This document shows positions 1-7,975 of a stretch of DNA of 34,737 nucleotides, piece by piece. Each line of letters opens with the position of its first letter. Within the stretch, counting starts at the first letter, position 1. Below the pieces are notes generated by a model that saw only the letters and a list, made by a program, of their open reading frames with translations, did not search any database and was not told the DNA's origin. Source of the stretch: Candidatus Dormiibacterota bacterium (lineage in GTDB: Bacteria; Vulcanimicrobiota; Vulcanimicrobiia; Vulcanimicrobiales; Vulcanimicrobiaceae); NCBI GenBank assembly GCA_035532835.1, contig DATKQG010000079.1, forward strand, positions 1-34,737, in the 5' to 3' direction. The position numbers and the translations under genes were made by a program.

Positions 1-527
1 GCGTCCATACTCGTTAGAAGAATCTCTCCGGCTCCGGCTCGCTCGGTCGCGCGGAGCGCCCAGTCCACGGCATCCAAGCCCGTCGGCGTACGCCCGCCGT
101 CGACGACCACTTCCCAGCCGCGCTCTCGGCGCCGCGCATCGATCGCCAAGACGATGCACTGGCTCCCAAACTCGGCAGCCGCCGAGGCGAGCACACGGGG
201 GTCGCGCACCGCCGCCGAGTTAAAAGAAACCTTATCGCAGCCCGCACGTAAGAGCGCTCGAACGTCCTCGACCGTGGAGACTCCGCCGCCGACGGTAAAC
301 GGAATCGTGAGCATTCTCGCCACCGCGCTCACGATCGAGCGCGTCGCGACGCGCCCTTCGAGCGTCGCCGTGATATCGAGAAAGACCAACTCGTCGGCAC
401 CCGAGGCTTCGTACGCGCGCGCCAGCTCGACCGGATCGCCGGCGTCGCGCACGTTCACGAAGTTCACGCCCTTTACCACCCGGCCATCGCGAATGTCCAG
501 GCACGGGACGATCCGCCGCGTTACCAC
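1..527 (-). CDS. hisF: Imidazole glycerol phosphate synthase subunit HisF (5' part, runs off the window)
   Basis: Cyclase subunit of IGP synthase in histidine biosynthesis; with HisH it closes the imidazole ring and releases AICAR in the cytoplasm. About 175 codons are present and the frame is open to base 1, so the C-terminal third of a roughly 250-residue TIM barrel is missing. Seen directly: N-terminal [17 protein letters not shown] with the catalytic Asp at residue 11, the phosphate-loop region [23 protein letters not shown], and the second catalytic Asp region VLAIDARR. The start is a GTG at 525-527; it overlaps the stop of the upstream panE by 7 bases, so the two genes are probably translationally coupled. 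The other his genes are not in the window. The family call is firm from these motifs. Confidence 0.95.
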   Translation of the reverse strand, partial: MVTRRIVPCLDIRDGRVVKGVNFVNVRDAGDPVELARAYEASGADELVFLDITATLEGRVATRSIVSAVARMLTIPFTVGGGVSTVEDVRALLRAGCDKVSFNSAAVRDPRVLASAAAEFGSQCIVLAIDARRRERGWEVVVDGGRTPTGLDAVDWALRATERAGAGEILLTSMD

Positions 528-1465
528 GAGCGCTCGATCGCTCGAAGGCGATCGTACGCATCGCGCAGTCGCGGAGCGTCGATGCGGGTCCGCTCCGCCA
601 ATTCGACGAGCGAGCCGAGGATCGGGTCGAGTTCGAGCGGCCGATGCGCCTCCAGGTCTTGCAACATCGACGTCTTCACGTCGCTGAGCCGGGCCGCATA
701 ATCGAGCCGCGCCTCGACGTCGACGGCACCCACCACGCCAAGAGCTTGGCCGATCTCGAGCGCTTCCTCCATGATGCCGCGCACTTCGGCCCGGGCGCGC
801 GCGTCGTCCAACATGGCGCGTAACGTCATGCGATGCAGAGCGCTGACCGAGTTGAGTCCGGCGTTGTTCACGAGTTTGAGCCAGGTCGTGGCACGAATAT
901 CGGCGTCGATCTCAGGGGCGAGACCCGCGCTGCGCATCGCCGCCGCCAAGCGTTCGACGCGCGGCGCCGCGGCTTGCGTCAGCACGCCCAAGGGATACCG
1001 CATTCCGCCGCTCTGGCGAATGACGCCCGGCCGTACGACGTGTCCGGAGACGTGTACGACACCGCCGACGATCTGTTCGTCGGGAAAGAGCGCGGCGATT
1101 CGGCCGTCGGGATCGACGCTGCGAAGCGGCGGCTGGCGGACGAACCAGAAGGGAAGGCCGTTCTGCAGGGTCGCGATGGTCACGTCGGAACCCGCGAACG
1201 GTGTGAGTTGCGGGATGAACGCGGGCCATTGATGCGCCTTGAACGTCAGCAACAGCGCATCGAGTGGGCCGGCGTCCCGCAGATCGTCGGAAGCGTCGAC
1301 GCGCACCTGGAGCGTGCCTAGATCGCTTTCGACGCGTAAGCCGTCGCGCTGAACCGCCGCGAGATGGGCGCCGCGCGCGATGACGGAGACCTGAACTCCA
1401 GCCTGCGCGAGCGCGGCGGCGATAAAGCCACCGATTGCTCCCGCTCCAACGATGCCTATGCGCAT
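521..1465 (-). CDS. panE: 2-dehydropantoate 2-reductase (ketopantoate reductase)
   Basis: Predicted to reduce ketopantoate to pantoate with NADPH in pantothenate/CoA biosynthesis. The 314-aa length matches the family. The N-terminus has the Rossmann motif GAGAIGGF (residues 7-14), and the middle shows the family K-x3-N signature in [11 protein letters not shown] (Lys197, Asn201), the Lys being the catalytic base in known PanE enzymes; an all-alpha C-terminal domain follows. The gene starts 16 bases after tRNA-Cys and its stop overlaps the hisF start, giving an order tRNA-Gly, tRNA-Cys, panE, hisF on the minus strand. PanE-like paralogues of other specificity exist, so the substrate is inferred from family membership and not from context. 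Confidence 0.85.
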   Translation of the reverse strand: MRIGIVGAGAIGGFIAAALAQAGVQVSVIARGAHLAAVQRDGLRVESDLGTLQVRVDASDDLRDAGPLDALLLTFKAHQWPAFIPQLTPFAGSDVTIATLQNGLPFWFVRQPPLRSVDPDGRIAALFPDEQIVGGVVHVSGHVVRPGVIRQSGGMRYPLGVLTQAAAPRVERLAAAMRSAGLAPEIDADIRATTWLKLVNNAGLNSVSALHRMTLRAMLDDARARAEVRGIMEEALEIGQALGVVGAVDVEARLDYAARLSDVKTSMLQDLEAHRPLELDPILGSLVELAERTRIDAPRLRDAYDRLRAIERSW

Positions 1466-1481
1466 TTCGATAATACTTTCG

Positions 1482-1553
1482 AGGCGACGGGCAGATTTGA
1501 ACTGCCGAATGGGGCTTTTGCAGAGCCCTGCCTTACCACTTGGCTACGTCGCC
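1482..1553 (-). tRNA. tRNA-Cys (anticodon GCA)
   Basis: Read on the minus strand, a cloverleaf with acceptor GGCGACG/CGTCGCC, anticodon stem GGGCT/AGCCC and loop CTGCAAA, giving anticodon GCA. The T arm carries GTTCAAATC. The discriminator base is U, as expected for tRNA-Cys. The 3' CCA is not encoded. It follows tRNA-Gly by 6 bases. Confidence 0.95.
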
Positions 1554-1559
1554 ATCACT

Positions 1560-1633
1560 TGGAGCGGGTAGTGGGAATCGAACCCACGCATCAACCTTGG
1601 GAAGGTCGCAGGCTACCATTACATCATACCCGC
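1560..1633 (-). tRNA. tRNA-Gly (anticodon CCC)
   Basis: On the minus strand, acceptor GCGGGTA/TACCCGC, T arm GTTCGATTC, anticodon stem CGACC/GGTTG and loop TTCCCAA, giving anticodon CCC. The discriminator is U, typical of bacterial tRNA-Gly, and a 3' CCA is encoded at 1560-1562. It is upstream of tRNA-Cys and panE and probably co-transcribed with them. Confidence 0.93.
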
Positions 1634-1656
1634 GTAGTTTGCGACCGCTTCGGTTC

Positions 1657-1662
1657 GTTATA
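1657..1662 (-). promoter_or_regulatory. Possible -10 element for the tRNA-Gly/tRNA-Cys/panE unit
   Basis: On the minus strand TATAAC lies 23-24 bases before the tRNA-Gly 5' end. The -35 position 17 bases upstream (GTGTTG) is a weak match, so this is a tentative call supported mainly by the -10 hexamer and its location. Confidence 0.35.
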
Positions 1663-1749
1663 CCCCACCCAGCGTCCTACAACACCACGTATGGCCGCCG
1701 CGTTGCGGCGCAGCCAGGAGGCGCCCCCTCCCACGCGAACGGAGCGCTC

Positions 1750-2538
1750 GTGACTTGGATATACGCGATTCCGAGCTGGCTCTTCGCCCTGCTTGTCATT
1801 GGATCCATGTGCGCCGCGAGCGCGGGTGGCCTCATCTTGGTGCACCGTCGCAAACGCGATCAGCAGTTAACGCACAACGACGTTGCGGGACCGATCATCA
1901 CCACCGTGGGTACGGTACTTGCGGTGATGCTTTCGTTCATGGTCGTAACCGTGTGGCAAGAGTTCGACGTGTCCGCTGCTAACGTCCAGCATGAGGCCAG
2001 CGCGGTTTCCGATCTCTACCACCTCGCGCCGGCCCTCCCGGCGCCCGTTAGCACACGATTGCAAACGGCGGTCCGGTCGTACACGCAGATCGTGGTCGAT
2101 CGCGAGTGGAAACTCATGCAATCCGGGAAGCGAAGCATGCGGGCGCGTGACGTTTCGCTATCGATTTTGGGGATCGTTGCCGGCTACGAGCCCAAGACGC
2201 CGACCCAAGTCGCGCTGCAACAAGAGGCTTTTGCACTCATCAAGACCTTTAGCGATGATCGCCGCAGTCGTATTTTTGATAATCAAGAATCGATTCCGGG
2301 AATTCTCTGGCTAACGATGATCTTTATCGGCGCGATAACGGTCGGGTCGTCCTATTTTTTCGACGTTCGAAACTTTCAAGCGCATCTCTTGATGACGATC
2401 GCCCTCGCGGCCGTCATCGGATCGATTTTCGTTTTGATCGTGGAATTCGATCTTCCGTTCCGTGGGGACATCAGCGTGCCCCCCACCGCGTTCGTACACG
2501 CTCTTGGCGACATGGCCCCACCTGGGACTACCCGATAA
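1750..2538 (+). CDS. DUF4239-family (bestrophin-like) membrane protein
   Basis: About 262 aa from a GTG at 1750 preceded by GGAG at 1741-1744; the frame is open further upstream but that stretch lies across the tRNA genes, so the GTG is preferred. One hydrophobic segment is at the N-terminus (IPSWLFALLVIGSM), a second follows (ITTVGTVLAVMLSFMVVTVW), then a soluble middle of about 110 residues, then two C-terminal membrane segments (LWLTMIFIGAITVG and MTIALAAVIGSIFVLIVEF) separated by a short loop. This 2+2 arrangement, the ExDxxxxxxFDLPFRG-like C-terminus and the size fit DUF4239 proteins, which are distantly related to bestrophin channels. No function is established. It converges on the next gene with an 11-base tail overlap. 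Confidence 0.7.
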   Translation: MTWIYAIPSWLFALLVIGSMCAASAGGLILVHRRKRDQQLTHNDVAGPIITTVGTVLAVMLSFMVVTVWQEFDVSAANVQHEASAVSDLYHLAPALPAPVSTRLQTAVRSYTQIVVDREWKLMQSGKRSMRARDVSLSILGIVAGYEPKTPTQVALQQEAFALIKTFSDDRRSRIFDNQESIPGILWLTMIFIGAITVGSSYFFDVRNFQAHLLMTIALAAVIGSIFVLIVEFDLPFRGDISVPPTAFVHALGDMAPPGTTR

Positions 2539-3226
2539 TATTGATCGACCGAGAGACGATGACCGCGATCGTTACAAACGAAATCAGCGCTTCGAGCAGC
2601 ATCAGCATCTTCGCCCAGCGGCTCAACGGCATCACATCCGTAGGACTGAACGCGAGTGCATTCGTAAACCCCAGATAGAGATAATCTAGGAACAACGGCT
2701 TCCACCCCTCGTCGACGCAGGCCAAACGCTTCGCGTCCATCGACATTTGCGGAAACAGGAAGTCGGCACCCAGGACGGCTCCCGCCGAGGCCGCCAGACC
2801 GCGCGGTTCGGGGCCGCCGCCGTCCAGTTCCCAAAACCATAGCGAGAAGACGAGGATGTTGGTGAACCACACCTCTGCGCCGGATATCAGCAACTCCGCG
2901 CCCGGGATGGCCTTGTGCGCCTGGCCGAATACGAGGCCATGCACCAAAAGAAAGACCGACGCGATATTGAAAAAATTGAGTATTGCGATCAACACGACCG
3001 AAGCGATCCGCGTCCAGCGTTTTTCCTGATGCCGGAGCGGAGCTAAGATCGAGAGCGGGATCAGGAGCGCGCCGACGAGCAGCGGGGCGGCCCAAATCGG
3101 GCCGAACGTCAAACGCGGCGGCAGAATCAAGTAGAGCGCCGTTGCCGCAACGACCGCCAACGATGCATGCCAGCGCGGCTCTCGGTCCGGCGGGCGTGGG
3201 GCAGCTTGCGAATTGCCTGTTTTCAC
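2528..3226 (-). CDS. DUF1345-like integral membrane protein with a channel-like C-terminus
   Basis: 232 aa starting with GTG at 3226. Hydrophobic stretches: two near the N-terminus (SLAVVAATALYLILP, WAAPLLVGALLIPLSIL), one centred on ASVVLIAILNFFNIASVFLLV, one at WFTNILVFSLWFWEL, and a C-terminal pair around FLDYLYLGFTNALAFSPTD and MLMLLEALISFVTIAVIVS. The last pair with the intervening segment resembles the pore module of two-helix ion channels and the C-terminus of DUF1345 proteins, but the canonical TVGYGD selectivity filter is absent. The assignment to DUF1345 is from overall pattern and is moderate. The stop overlaps the convergent DUF4239 gene. Confidence 0.6.
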   Translation of the reverse strand: MKTGNSQAAPRPPDREPRWHASLAVVAATALYLILPPRLTFGPIWAAPLLVGALLIPLSILAPLRHQEKRWTRIASVVLIAILNFFNIASVFLLVHGLVFGQAHKAIPGAELLISGAEVWFTNILVFSLWFWELDGGGPEPRGLAASAGAVLGADFLFPQMSMDAKRLACVDEGWKPLFLDYLYLGFTNALAFSPTDVMPLSRWAKMLMLLEALISFVTIAVIVSRSINIIG

Positions 3227-3276
3227 GCCGCGCTACGTTCGGAACCTAATCCCGCTTCCTTGCTGTTCCTAGGACT

Positions 3277-3639
3277 ATGCCTACGGATTTTCGGGACGGA
3301 AAGACTTTCCCGCGTCGAGGACGCGAACTCATCGGAGAGGCGCTATGGCTGGCGAGGCTCATCGACAAGGCCAGAGCGTCGCTTGCCGGGACGATCTACG
3401 ACTACATCTACCCGTGCCCGATGGACCGGGGCGTCATGCAGCGCTGGGGCATCACCCCGGAACAGTTCGAAGCGACGGTACGCCGGCATACGGACGATGC
3501 GGAAATCCTCGAGTGGCTTTCGCAGCATGCATCCCCGGAGCGTATTCACGCCGCAAACGAATGGCTTATTGCCGGAAAAGTTGAAAACCTCAATCGCCAA
3601 GATGCCGAAGAGGGCATTCTTCCAACGGAGAACGTGTAG
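3277..3639 (+). CDS. DUF5069 domain-containing protein
   Basis: 120 aa, starting at ATG 3277 with AGGA just upstream. The family pattern is clear: an N-terminal RRGRELIGEALWLARLIDKA region, then LAGTIYDYIYPCPMDRGVM, then WGITPEQFEATVRR and a C-terminal WL-rich helix. DUF5069 proteins are small cytoplasmic proteins of unknown function, common in Acidobacteria, Verrucomicrobia and similar groups. The stop TAG overlaps the GTG start of the following dienelactone hydrolase by one base, so the pair looks like an operon, but this does not reveal a function. Confidence 0.8.
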   Translation: MPTDFRDGKTFPRRGRELIGEALWLARLIDKARASLAGTIYDYIYPCPMDRGVMQRWGITPEQFEATVRRHTDDAEILEWLSQHASPERIHAANEWLIAGKVENLNRQDAEEGILPTENV

Positions 3640-4316
3640 TGGGATCGATGATTGAATTTTCCCGCCCGGACGGGAAAACCGCGCCGGGTTATCTGGCCGA
3701 GCCGACCGCAGCTAAGGAGCACGCCCCAGGCGTGGTCATGCTTGAGGAATGGTGGGGCGTCAACGACCAGATCAAGGAGACAGCGGATCGTCTCGCCGCC
3801 GCGGGCTTTCGCGTTCTGGTTCCCGACCTCTACCGCGGACGCGTCGCAGCGACGGGCGACGAAGCGAATCACCTGATGCAGGGACTCGACTTCGGCGACG
3901 CCGCAATGCAGGACGCGCGCGGCGCGGCGATGTTCCTCAAATCGACCGGGTCGGCGAAAGCCGGCGTTACCGGCTTTTGCATGGGCGGCGCGCTCGCGCT
4001 CCTGAGTGCGATGCACGTCTCCGATTACGACGCCGCCGTTATTTGGTATGGATTCCCGCCGACGGAGGCCGGCGACCCGGCGAACATCCGTATCCCGATC
4101 ATGCTGCATTGGGCGATCGACGATGAGTTCTTTCCGCTCGAAGGCGCCGAACGTATCGAAGAACGCCTTGTGGCCGGTAAGGTGCATCATCAGACGCATC
4201 GCTACCTCGCGAAGCACGCGTTCTACAACCCGGGCGGGTTGGGAAACCACGATCCGGACGCCGCCGAAACGGCGTGGGAACGTACGGTCGAGTTCTTTAA
4301 CGAAAACCTACGGTAG
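3639..4316 (+). CDS. Dienelactone hydrolase family protein (Cys nucleophile)
   Basis: About 225 aa alpha/beta hydrolase. Visible in order: Glu36/37 in MLEEWWG, the nucleophile motif GFCMGG with Cys114, an Asp at about 161-162 in HWAIDDEFF, and a catalytic His193 in LAKHAFYNPGG. The Cys-Asp-His triad plus the Glu of LEEWWG are diagnostic for dienelactone hydrolases, which open cyclic ester dienelactones in chloroaromatic breakdown; many family members act on other esters, so the substrate is unknown. Start: GTG at 3639 overlaps the stop of the DUF5069 gene; an in-frame ATG at 3648 is the alternative, but the GGAG at about 3627 is better spaced for the GTG. It converges on the binding-protein gene downstream. 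Confidence 0.88.
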   Translation: MGSMIEFSRPDGKTAPGYLAEPTAAKEHAPGVVMLEEWWGVNDQIKETADRLAAAGFRVLVPDLYRGRVAATGDEANHLMQGLDFGDAAMQDARGAAMFLKSTGSAKAGVTGFCMGGALALLSAMHVSDYDAAVIWYGFPPTEAGDPANIRIPIMLHWAIDDEFFPLEGAERIEERLVAGKVHHQTHRYLAKHAFYNPGGLGNHDPDAAETAWERTVEFFNENLR

Positions 4317-4326
4317 CGTTATCGCG

Positions 4327-5160
4327 TTATCGTTCGAAGAGCGTGCCTGCGTTGAGCGGAGCGGAACGCAAGGCTCCCTGGCTGAGCCCCCATTTTTTGA
4401 GCAGAGCGTCGTAGGTGCCGTCGTTGATGAGAGCGAGAAGCGCGCTCGTCACCGACGCACGCTCGGCCGGGTTCTTCTTCGCCACGGCAATCGCGTAGGG
4501 CACAACGTCGAACTGCTTGCCGGCGACCTGGTATTTCGTCCCTCCGCCTTGCGTGCGCGCAAGATATGCGACGACCGGATAATCCGTGACGTGAACGTCG
4601 GACTTCCCCGCTGCAAAATATGCGAACGCTTGATCGTCGGTCGCAAAGGCCCGGATGTCCAGCGGATGGAGATGGACGGACGCGCAGGCGCGCGACTGGC
4701 TTTCTAACGCGATCTCTTGCGAGGTCCCCTTCTGCACGTCAACCCGAAGCCCGCAGAGCGCGCCGAGGTTGAAAACGTGCCGGGGATTCCCGCGCGGCAC
4801 GAGCATCCCGCTCCCGGCGAGCAAGTAATCGACGAAATCGACGAGTTTTTCACGCTTTCGCGTATCGGACAATGCCGAAATCGCCACATCGAATCGCCCG
4901 TCCGTAACGGACGGCAATAAATCGTCGAATCGATGGTTCGCGATCGTCACGGGAACGCCGAGTTTGGAACCGATCGCGCGAACGAGATCGATATCGAACC
5001 CCGTCATCGCATGCGATCCCGCCGTGTAAAACTCCAGCGGAGCGTACGAAATATCCGAGCCTGCTCGCAACGGCGTCGCACCCCGTGCGATCGCAAAGCT
5101 CGAGCAAATCATGGCTGCCAGGACGAGCATATTCGCGACGCGATGAAGTGTAGCGCGCAA
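4327..5160 (-). CDS. Amino-acid-type ABC transporter substrate-binding protein (family 3)
   Basis: Periplasmic or extracellular ligand-binding protein of SBP family 3. A TTG at 5160, preceded by GAGAGG with good spacing, gives 277 aa; an ATG at 5130 would give 267 aa. The TTG form begins with a short Arg/His-containing n-region followed by the hydrophobic stretch MLVLAAMICSSFAIA, a plausible Sec signal. The mature part shows the family pattern: GSDISYAPLEFY, MTGFDIDLVRAIGSKLG, DGRFDVAISALSDTRKRE and a C-terminal lobe with GTYDALLKKWG. No permease or ATPase gene is adjacent, so it may serve a transporter encoded elsewhere. The polar amino acid ligand is inferred from the family. Confidence 0.85.
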   Translation of the reverse strand: MRATLHRVANMLVLAAMICSSFAIARGATPLRAGSDISYAPLEFYTAGSHAMTGFDIDLVRAIGSKLGVPVTIANHRFDDLLPSVTDGRFDVAISALSDTRKREKLVDFVDYLLAGSGMLVPRGNPRHVFNLGALCGLRVDVQKGTSQEIALESQSRACASVHLHPLDIRAFATDDQAFAYFAAGKSDVHVTDYPVVAYLARTQGGGTKYQVAGKQFDVVPYAIAVAKKNPAERASVTSALLALINDGTYDALLKKWGLSQGALRSAPLNAGTLFER

Positions 5161-5287
5161 TTTCGAGTTCCTCTCACGACGTACGCAGACGACACCCGCG
5201 CCCCACCTCTGTATCGGCTCCACGAGCCGACTCTTGAAGCAAGGCTTGGGCCCCGCTCTAAGAGCGAGGCCCACATCGCCGGCCACA

Positions 5288-5363
5288 TGGTGCCAAGGGC
5301 CGGAATCGAACCGGCGACACCGCACTTTTCAGGCGCGTGCTCTACCGACTGAGCTACCTTGGC
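5288..5363 (-). tRNA. tRNA-Phe (anticodon GAA)
   Basis: On the minus strand, acceptor GCCAAGG/CCTTGGC with discriminator A and encoded CCA at 5288-5290, D arm AGCTCAGTCGGTAGAGC, anticodon stem CGCGC/GTGCG with loop CTGAAAA (anticodon GAA), and T arm GGTTCGATTCC. Confidence 0.95.
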
Positions 5364-5427
5364 ATAGGCGACCGACGTTCATTCTCAGGCGCAGGCCCGG
5401 TTACCTTTCCCAGAAAAACTCACCACC

Positions 5428-5736
5428 ATGAACGACATTCGCGTCGGTACGATCTTAGTCGCCGAAGCCTTTCCGGAGGCGCGCCGCCCCGCCTATAAGC
5501 TCACGATCGATTTCGGAACCGAGCTCGGCACCAAACGATCGAGCGCGCAGATTACCGAACGTTATACGACCGACCAATTACGCGGCATGCAAGTGCTGGC
5601 AGTCATCGATCTCGGCCCAAAGACGATCGCGCGCTTTACGAGCGAAGTCTTGGTGCTCGGCCTCCCCGACGAACGCGGGCACGTCGTCCTCCTGCGCCCG
5701 GATTCTCCGGTGAGTAACGGCGCCAAGGGGTATTGA
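5428..5736 (+). CDS. csaA: CsaA-type tRNA-binding protein / export chaperone
   Basis: 102 aa, close to the usual ~110 aa of CsaA. The whole protein is one OB-fold tRNA-binding domain, related to the C-terminal domain of methionyl-tRNA synthetase and to Trbp111. Seen: IRVGTILVAEAFPEARRPAYKL at the start, where R-V-G-x-I/V is the family signature; KLTIDFGTELGTKRSSAQIT in the middle; and LGLPDERGHVVLLRPDSPV followed by NGAKGY at the end, the NG...I/G tail also typical. CsaA in Bacillus has been described as a secretion-related chaperone that binds SecA; a role in this organism is inferred. It stands alone between tRNA-Phe and the convergent TonB-like gene. Confidence 0.88.
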   Translation: MNDIRVGTILVAEAFPEARRPAYKLTIDFGTELGTKRSSAQITERYTTDQLRGMQVLAVIDLGPKTIARFTSEVLVLGLPDERGHVVLLRPDSPVSNGAKGY

Positions 5737-5743
5737 CGCCCGC

Positions 5744-6433
5744 TCAGGGTTGAAAATCCACAGTAAAAAGGTAGGTTCCGGCAACCGGAAGACAACCGCG
5801 AATCTGCGGAGCATACTGCGAGGCCCGCGCCGCCGAAAGAGCGGCCCGATCGAGCGGAAAGAGTCCCGCAGAATGGTATACGGTTGCGCCGAGTACCCGG
5901 CCGGAAGCATCTAAACGAACGGCTATTTCAGCCGTACTTTCGATGTCGGTAGCCAGATCGCCGGGAATGCTGGGCGAGACGACGTTGATGGCGCGCGCGG
6001 CAACGTTCGGTGTGGCGCAGGACGGCGTTGGGGGCGCCGATGGAGCCTCCGTCGCGAGCTGGACCGGCGGCCCGTCTCCGCCCGTTCCGGCCGGCCTCGG
6101 CCCCGCGCCGGTCCCGGGCGGACCTGCCGCCGGCGTCCGATGCAAGCCGGCAACGGCGACGACTTTTGGTTTCGCGCGGTGCGCCGGACGCGGCGGAACG
6201 TGGCTGAGCACCGTTCGTGCGCGGACGGCAGCCGCCACGGGTTTGGGTGGTTGCGCCGGGCGCGGCGTCGGCGTCGCCGGCGGCCGTAACACGAGGGTGA
6301 GTCTTCCGGGTCGCGGCGGCTCTTGCGCGTGCACCTCTGGGACGTCGTGTGCGAGCCACGCAAAGAGAGCGTGCAACGCGAGCGATATGCCCAGAGCCCA
6401 TAGGAGAATGCGATGTTTTGTGAATTTCACCAT
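5744..6433 (-). CDS. TonB-like energy transducer / TonB C-terminal domain protein
   Basis: 229 aa from ATG 6433. The frame stays open upstream, but that part crosses tRNA-Asp and tRNA-Val and is not coding. Architecture: a short Lys/Arg n-region, one membrane segment (residues about 9-28, RILLWALGISLALHALFAWL), a Pro/Ala-rich periplasmic linker of about 110 residues, and a C-terminal TonB domain with AEIAVRLDASGRVLGATVY and a final YLFTVDFQP strand. It has one Cys on each side of the C-terminal domain (PSCATP and IRGCLP), which could form a disulfide. No exbB, exbD or TonB-dependent receptor lies nearby, so its partner and cargo are unknown; it may instead be a stand-alone TonB-domain protein. 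Confidence 0.78.
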   Translation of the reverse strand: MVKFTKHRILLWALGISLALHALFAWLAHDVPEVHAQEPPRPGRLTLVLRPPATPTPRPAQPPKPVAAAVRARTVLSHVPPRPAHRAKPKVVAVAGLHRTPAAGPPGTGAGPRPAGTGGDGPPVQLATEAPSAPPTPSCATPNVAARAINVVSPSIPGDLATDIESTAEIAVRLDASGRVLGATVYHSAGLFPLDRAALSAARASQYAPQIRGCLPVAGTYLFTVDFQP

Positions 6434-6527
6434 GCCGATGCAATGCATTGCATCGCGCCACCGTGACGGCTCGCAGCGCGTCACAAAACACGAACGCATC
6501 GCGTTGTCCGCGATGCGTTCGTTACGA

Positions 6528-6604
6528 TGGCGACGCTGGTGGGGCTCGAACCCATGACCTCCGCCGTGACAGGGCGGCGCTCTAACCAACTGAGCTACAG
6601 CGCC
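6528..6604 (-). tRNA. tRNA-Asp (anticodon GTC)
   Basis: On the minus strand, acceptor GGCGCTG/CAGCGTC (one G-U pair), discriminator G and encoded CCA, D arm AGCTCAGTTGGTTAGAGC, anticodon loop CTGTCAC giving GTC, and T arm GGGTTCGAGCCCC. The G discriminator fits tRNA-Asp. Confidence 0.95.
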
Positions 6605-6641
6605 ATCAGACCGAAGCCGACTATTAGCAGTCTCTGCGGCC

Positions 6642-6658
6642 GGCACCTCCAAGGTGCC
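6642..6658 (-). other. Inverted repeat between tRNA-Val and tRNA-Asp
   Basis: GGCACC / GGTGCC with a 5-base loop, sitting in the 56-base spacer between two tRNA genes on the same strand. There is no T-run after it on the minus strand, so it is more likely a processing or spacer hairpin than a terminator. No other feature explains it. Confidence 0.4.
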
Positions 6659-6660
6659 AG

Positions 6661-6735
6661 TGGTGGGCACGGTTGGGATTGAACCAACGACCCCCCGCGT
6701 GTGAAGCGGATGCTCTCCCACTGAGCTACGCGCCC
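6661..6735 (-). tRNA. tRNA-Val (anticodon CAC)
   Basis: On the minus strand, acceptor GGGCGCG/CGTGCCC with one G-U pair, discriminator A and encoded CCA, D arm AGCTCAGTGGGAGAGC, anticodon loop TTCACAC giving CAC, and T arm TGGTTCAATCCCA. A second valine tRNA with GAC is at 8526. Confidence 0.94.
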
Positions 6736-6850
6736 GGGACTTGCGCTCGTGCGCGATGGCATCTCGCACGGACAAGACCGTATATTACCTTACCTCTACC
6801 CTCTTGTCCAGAGACCGGACTCGCAGAGGCCGCCCTCGAAGCAGCAGCCC

Positions 6851-7282
6851 ATGCTCGAAGGGTTTCCTCTCATAACGTCTTTTACGGTTCCGTTCGCAGA
6901 CGTGGACATGATGCAGCACGTCAACAACGTCGCATACATTCGCTGGGCGGAAATGATGCGCTCGGAGTACTTCGCTCGTGTCATGAAGACCCCGGTAAAC
7001 GGCGATCGCGGCATGATCCAAGCCTCGATCAACTTCACTTACGAGCGCCAATTACTGTATCGCGAGCGGATTGCCGTAGGCGTGCGCGTCTCTCGCATCG
7101 GCGGCAAATCCTTCGATTTCGAGTACGTGGTGTGGAGCGTGGACGCGCATCATCAGGCCGCGCATGGATTTACGACCGTGGTCGCATTCGATTTCGTAGC
7201 GGGGCAGAGCATCGCCGTTCCCGAGAGCTGGCGTGAGAATATTGCCGCCTATCAGGCCGGCCCGCAGGAACAATTCAACTGA
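6851..7282 (+). CDS. Acyl-CoA thioesterase, 4-hydroxybenzoyl-CoA thioesterase-like hotdog fold
   Basis: 143 aa from ATG 6851; a longer in-frame start at 6749 would add 34 residues not seen in the family. The family motif is visible near the N-terminus: VPFADVDMMQHVNNVAYIRW, where the Asp of the F-x-D-x-D-x-x-x-H-V-N pattern is the usual catalytic residue. The remainder alternates strands expected of a single hotdog domain (ASINFTYERQLLYRERIAV, FDFEYVVWSVD, AHGFTTVVAFDF). Predicted to hydrolyse an acyl-CoA or acyl-ACP thioester; specificity cannot be read from sequence. It is a single gene between tRNA-Val and the convergent propeller-like gene. Confidence 0.85.
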   Translation: MLEGFPLITSFTVPFADVDMMQHVNNVAYIRWAEMMRSEYFARVMKTPVNGDRGMIQASINFTYERQLLYRERIAVGVRVSRIGGKSFDFEYVVWSVDAHHQAAHGFTTVVAFDFVAGQSIAVPESWRENIAAYQAGPQEQFN

Positions 7283-7285
7283 GAC

Positions 7286-7933
7286 TTACGCAATAGAAAA
7301 GGCCACGATAGCCGTCGCTTTGGCGTCGTTCGTCCAAAAACGGGTGCCGTCGTGGGTGAGAGAAACGGCCGCAAACGGCAGTTGCACGTGCTGCTCCAGG
7401 TGATCCTGGCCGCCGGCGACGCGAGCGATTTTGCAACCGCCTTGCTTGCCGTACCAGAGCGAGACGTACAGCATCGCGTCTACCCAGGCGATACCCAAGA
7501 TCTGGGTATCGGTCTCGATGCACCGCATCGGCTTGCCGGCCGAATCCAGCTCCAAGATGCGCTGATTAAAACGCTGGCTCAGCCACAGACGCGCGCCGTC
7601 GAAAGCCAGGAACGATCCCGTGTCGTCGGGACACGCAATCCCTTCGTGCGCCTTGAATCCGTGGCCGGGAATGTATCGGCGAATAAAGCGATGATCGTCT
7701 GCTCCTTCGCTACACACGATGCGCAGCTCGTCGCCCACACTCACGGCGCCGACGGGTTTACCCGGCGCATTCGTCTCCTCGAATACGGTGAAGTGCTGGC
7801 GGTCGATTCCGTAGAGACGCTGCGTCTCCCACGACCCCATCCACAGATGCGCGCCGTCGCAGGCAAGCGCCTGTGGTGCCGGGGCCGGCGACGGTAAGCG
7901 AATCAATTCTTGAAACGTCGAAGTCTGCTGCAT
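7286..7933 (-). CDS. Propeller-like hypothetical protein, paralogue A
   Basis: 215 aa, cytoplasmic by the lack of a signal peptide. It consists of short repeated units with the pattern x-x-DG-x-x-L/F-W-x-S/T (ACDGAHLWMGS, AFDGARLWLSQ, THDGTRFWTND), which is typical of small beta-propeller proteins such as SMP-30/strictosidine-synthase-like or glutamine-cyclotransferase-like folds, although about 200 residues is short for a full propeller. It is clearly homologous to the 215-aa product at 27085-27732 across its whole length, with shared LPSPAP, APGKP, GDELR, PGHGFK and IACP blocks. No catalytic residues can be named. It lies downstream of the 65-aa gene on the same strand with a 42-base gap and may be co-transcribed. 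Confidence 0.7.
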   Translation of the reverse strand: MQQTSTFQELIRLPSPAPAPQALACDGAHLWMGSWETQRLYGIDRQHFTVFEETNAPGKPVGAVSVGDELRIVCSEGADDHRFIRRYIPGHGFKAHEGIACPDDTGSFLAFDGARLWLSQRFNQRILELDSAGKPMRCIETDTQILGIAWVDAMLYVSLWYGKQGGCKIARVAGGQDHLEQHVQLPFAAVSLTHDGTRFWTNDAKATAIVAFSIA

Positions 7934-7975
7934 CGAAAAGTATTTCGCCGTATCGCTCGATACGCCCGCTCGGCG

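Noticed and set aside
1540-1749. N-terminal extension of the DUF4239 gene
   Set aside because: It crosses tRNA-Gly; the GTG at 1750 has a ribosome site and starts right before the first membrane helix.
6434-6775. N-terminal extension of the TonB-like gene
   Set aside because: The extension is only the translation of tRNA-Asp and tRNA-Val and the spacer; the ATG at 6433 directly precedes a normal membrane anchor.
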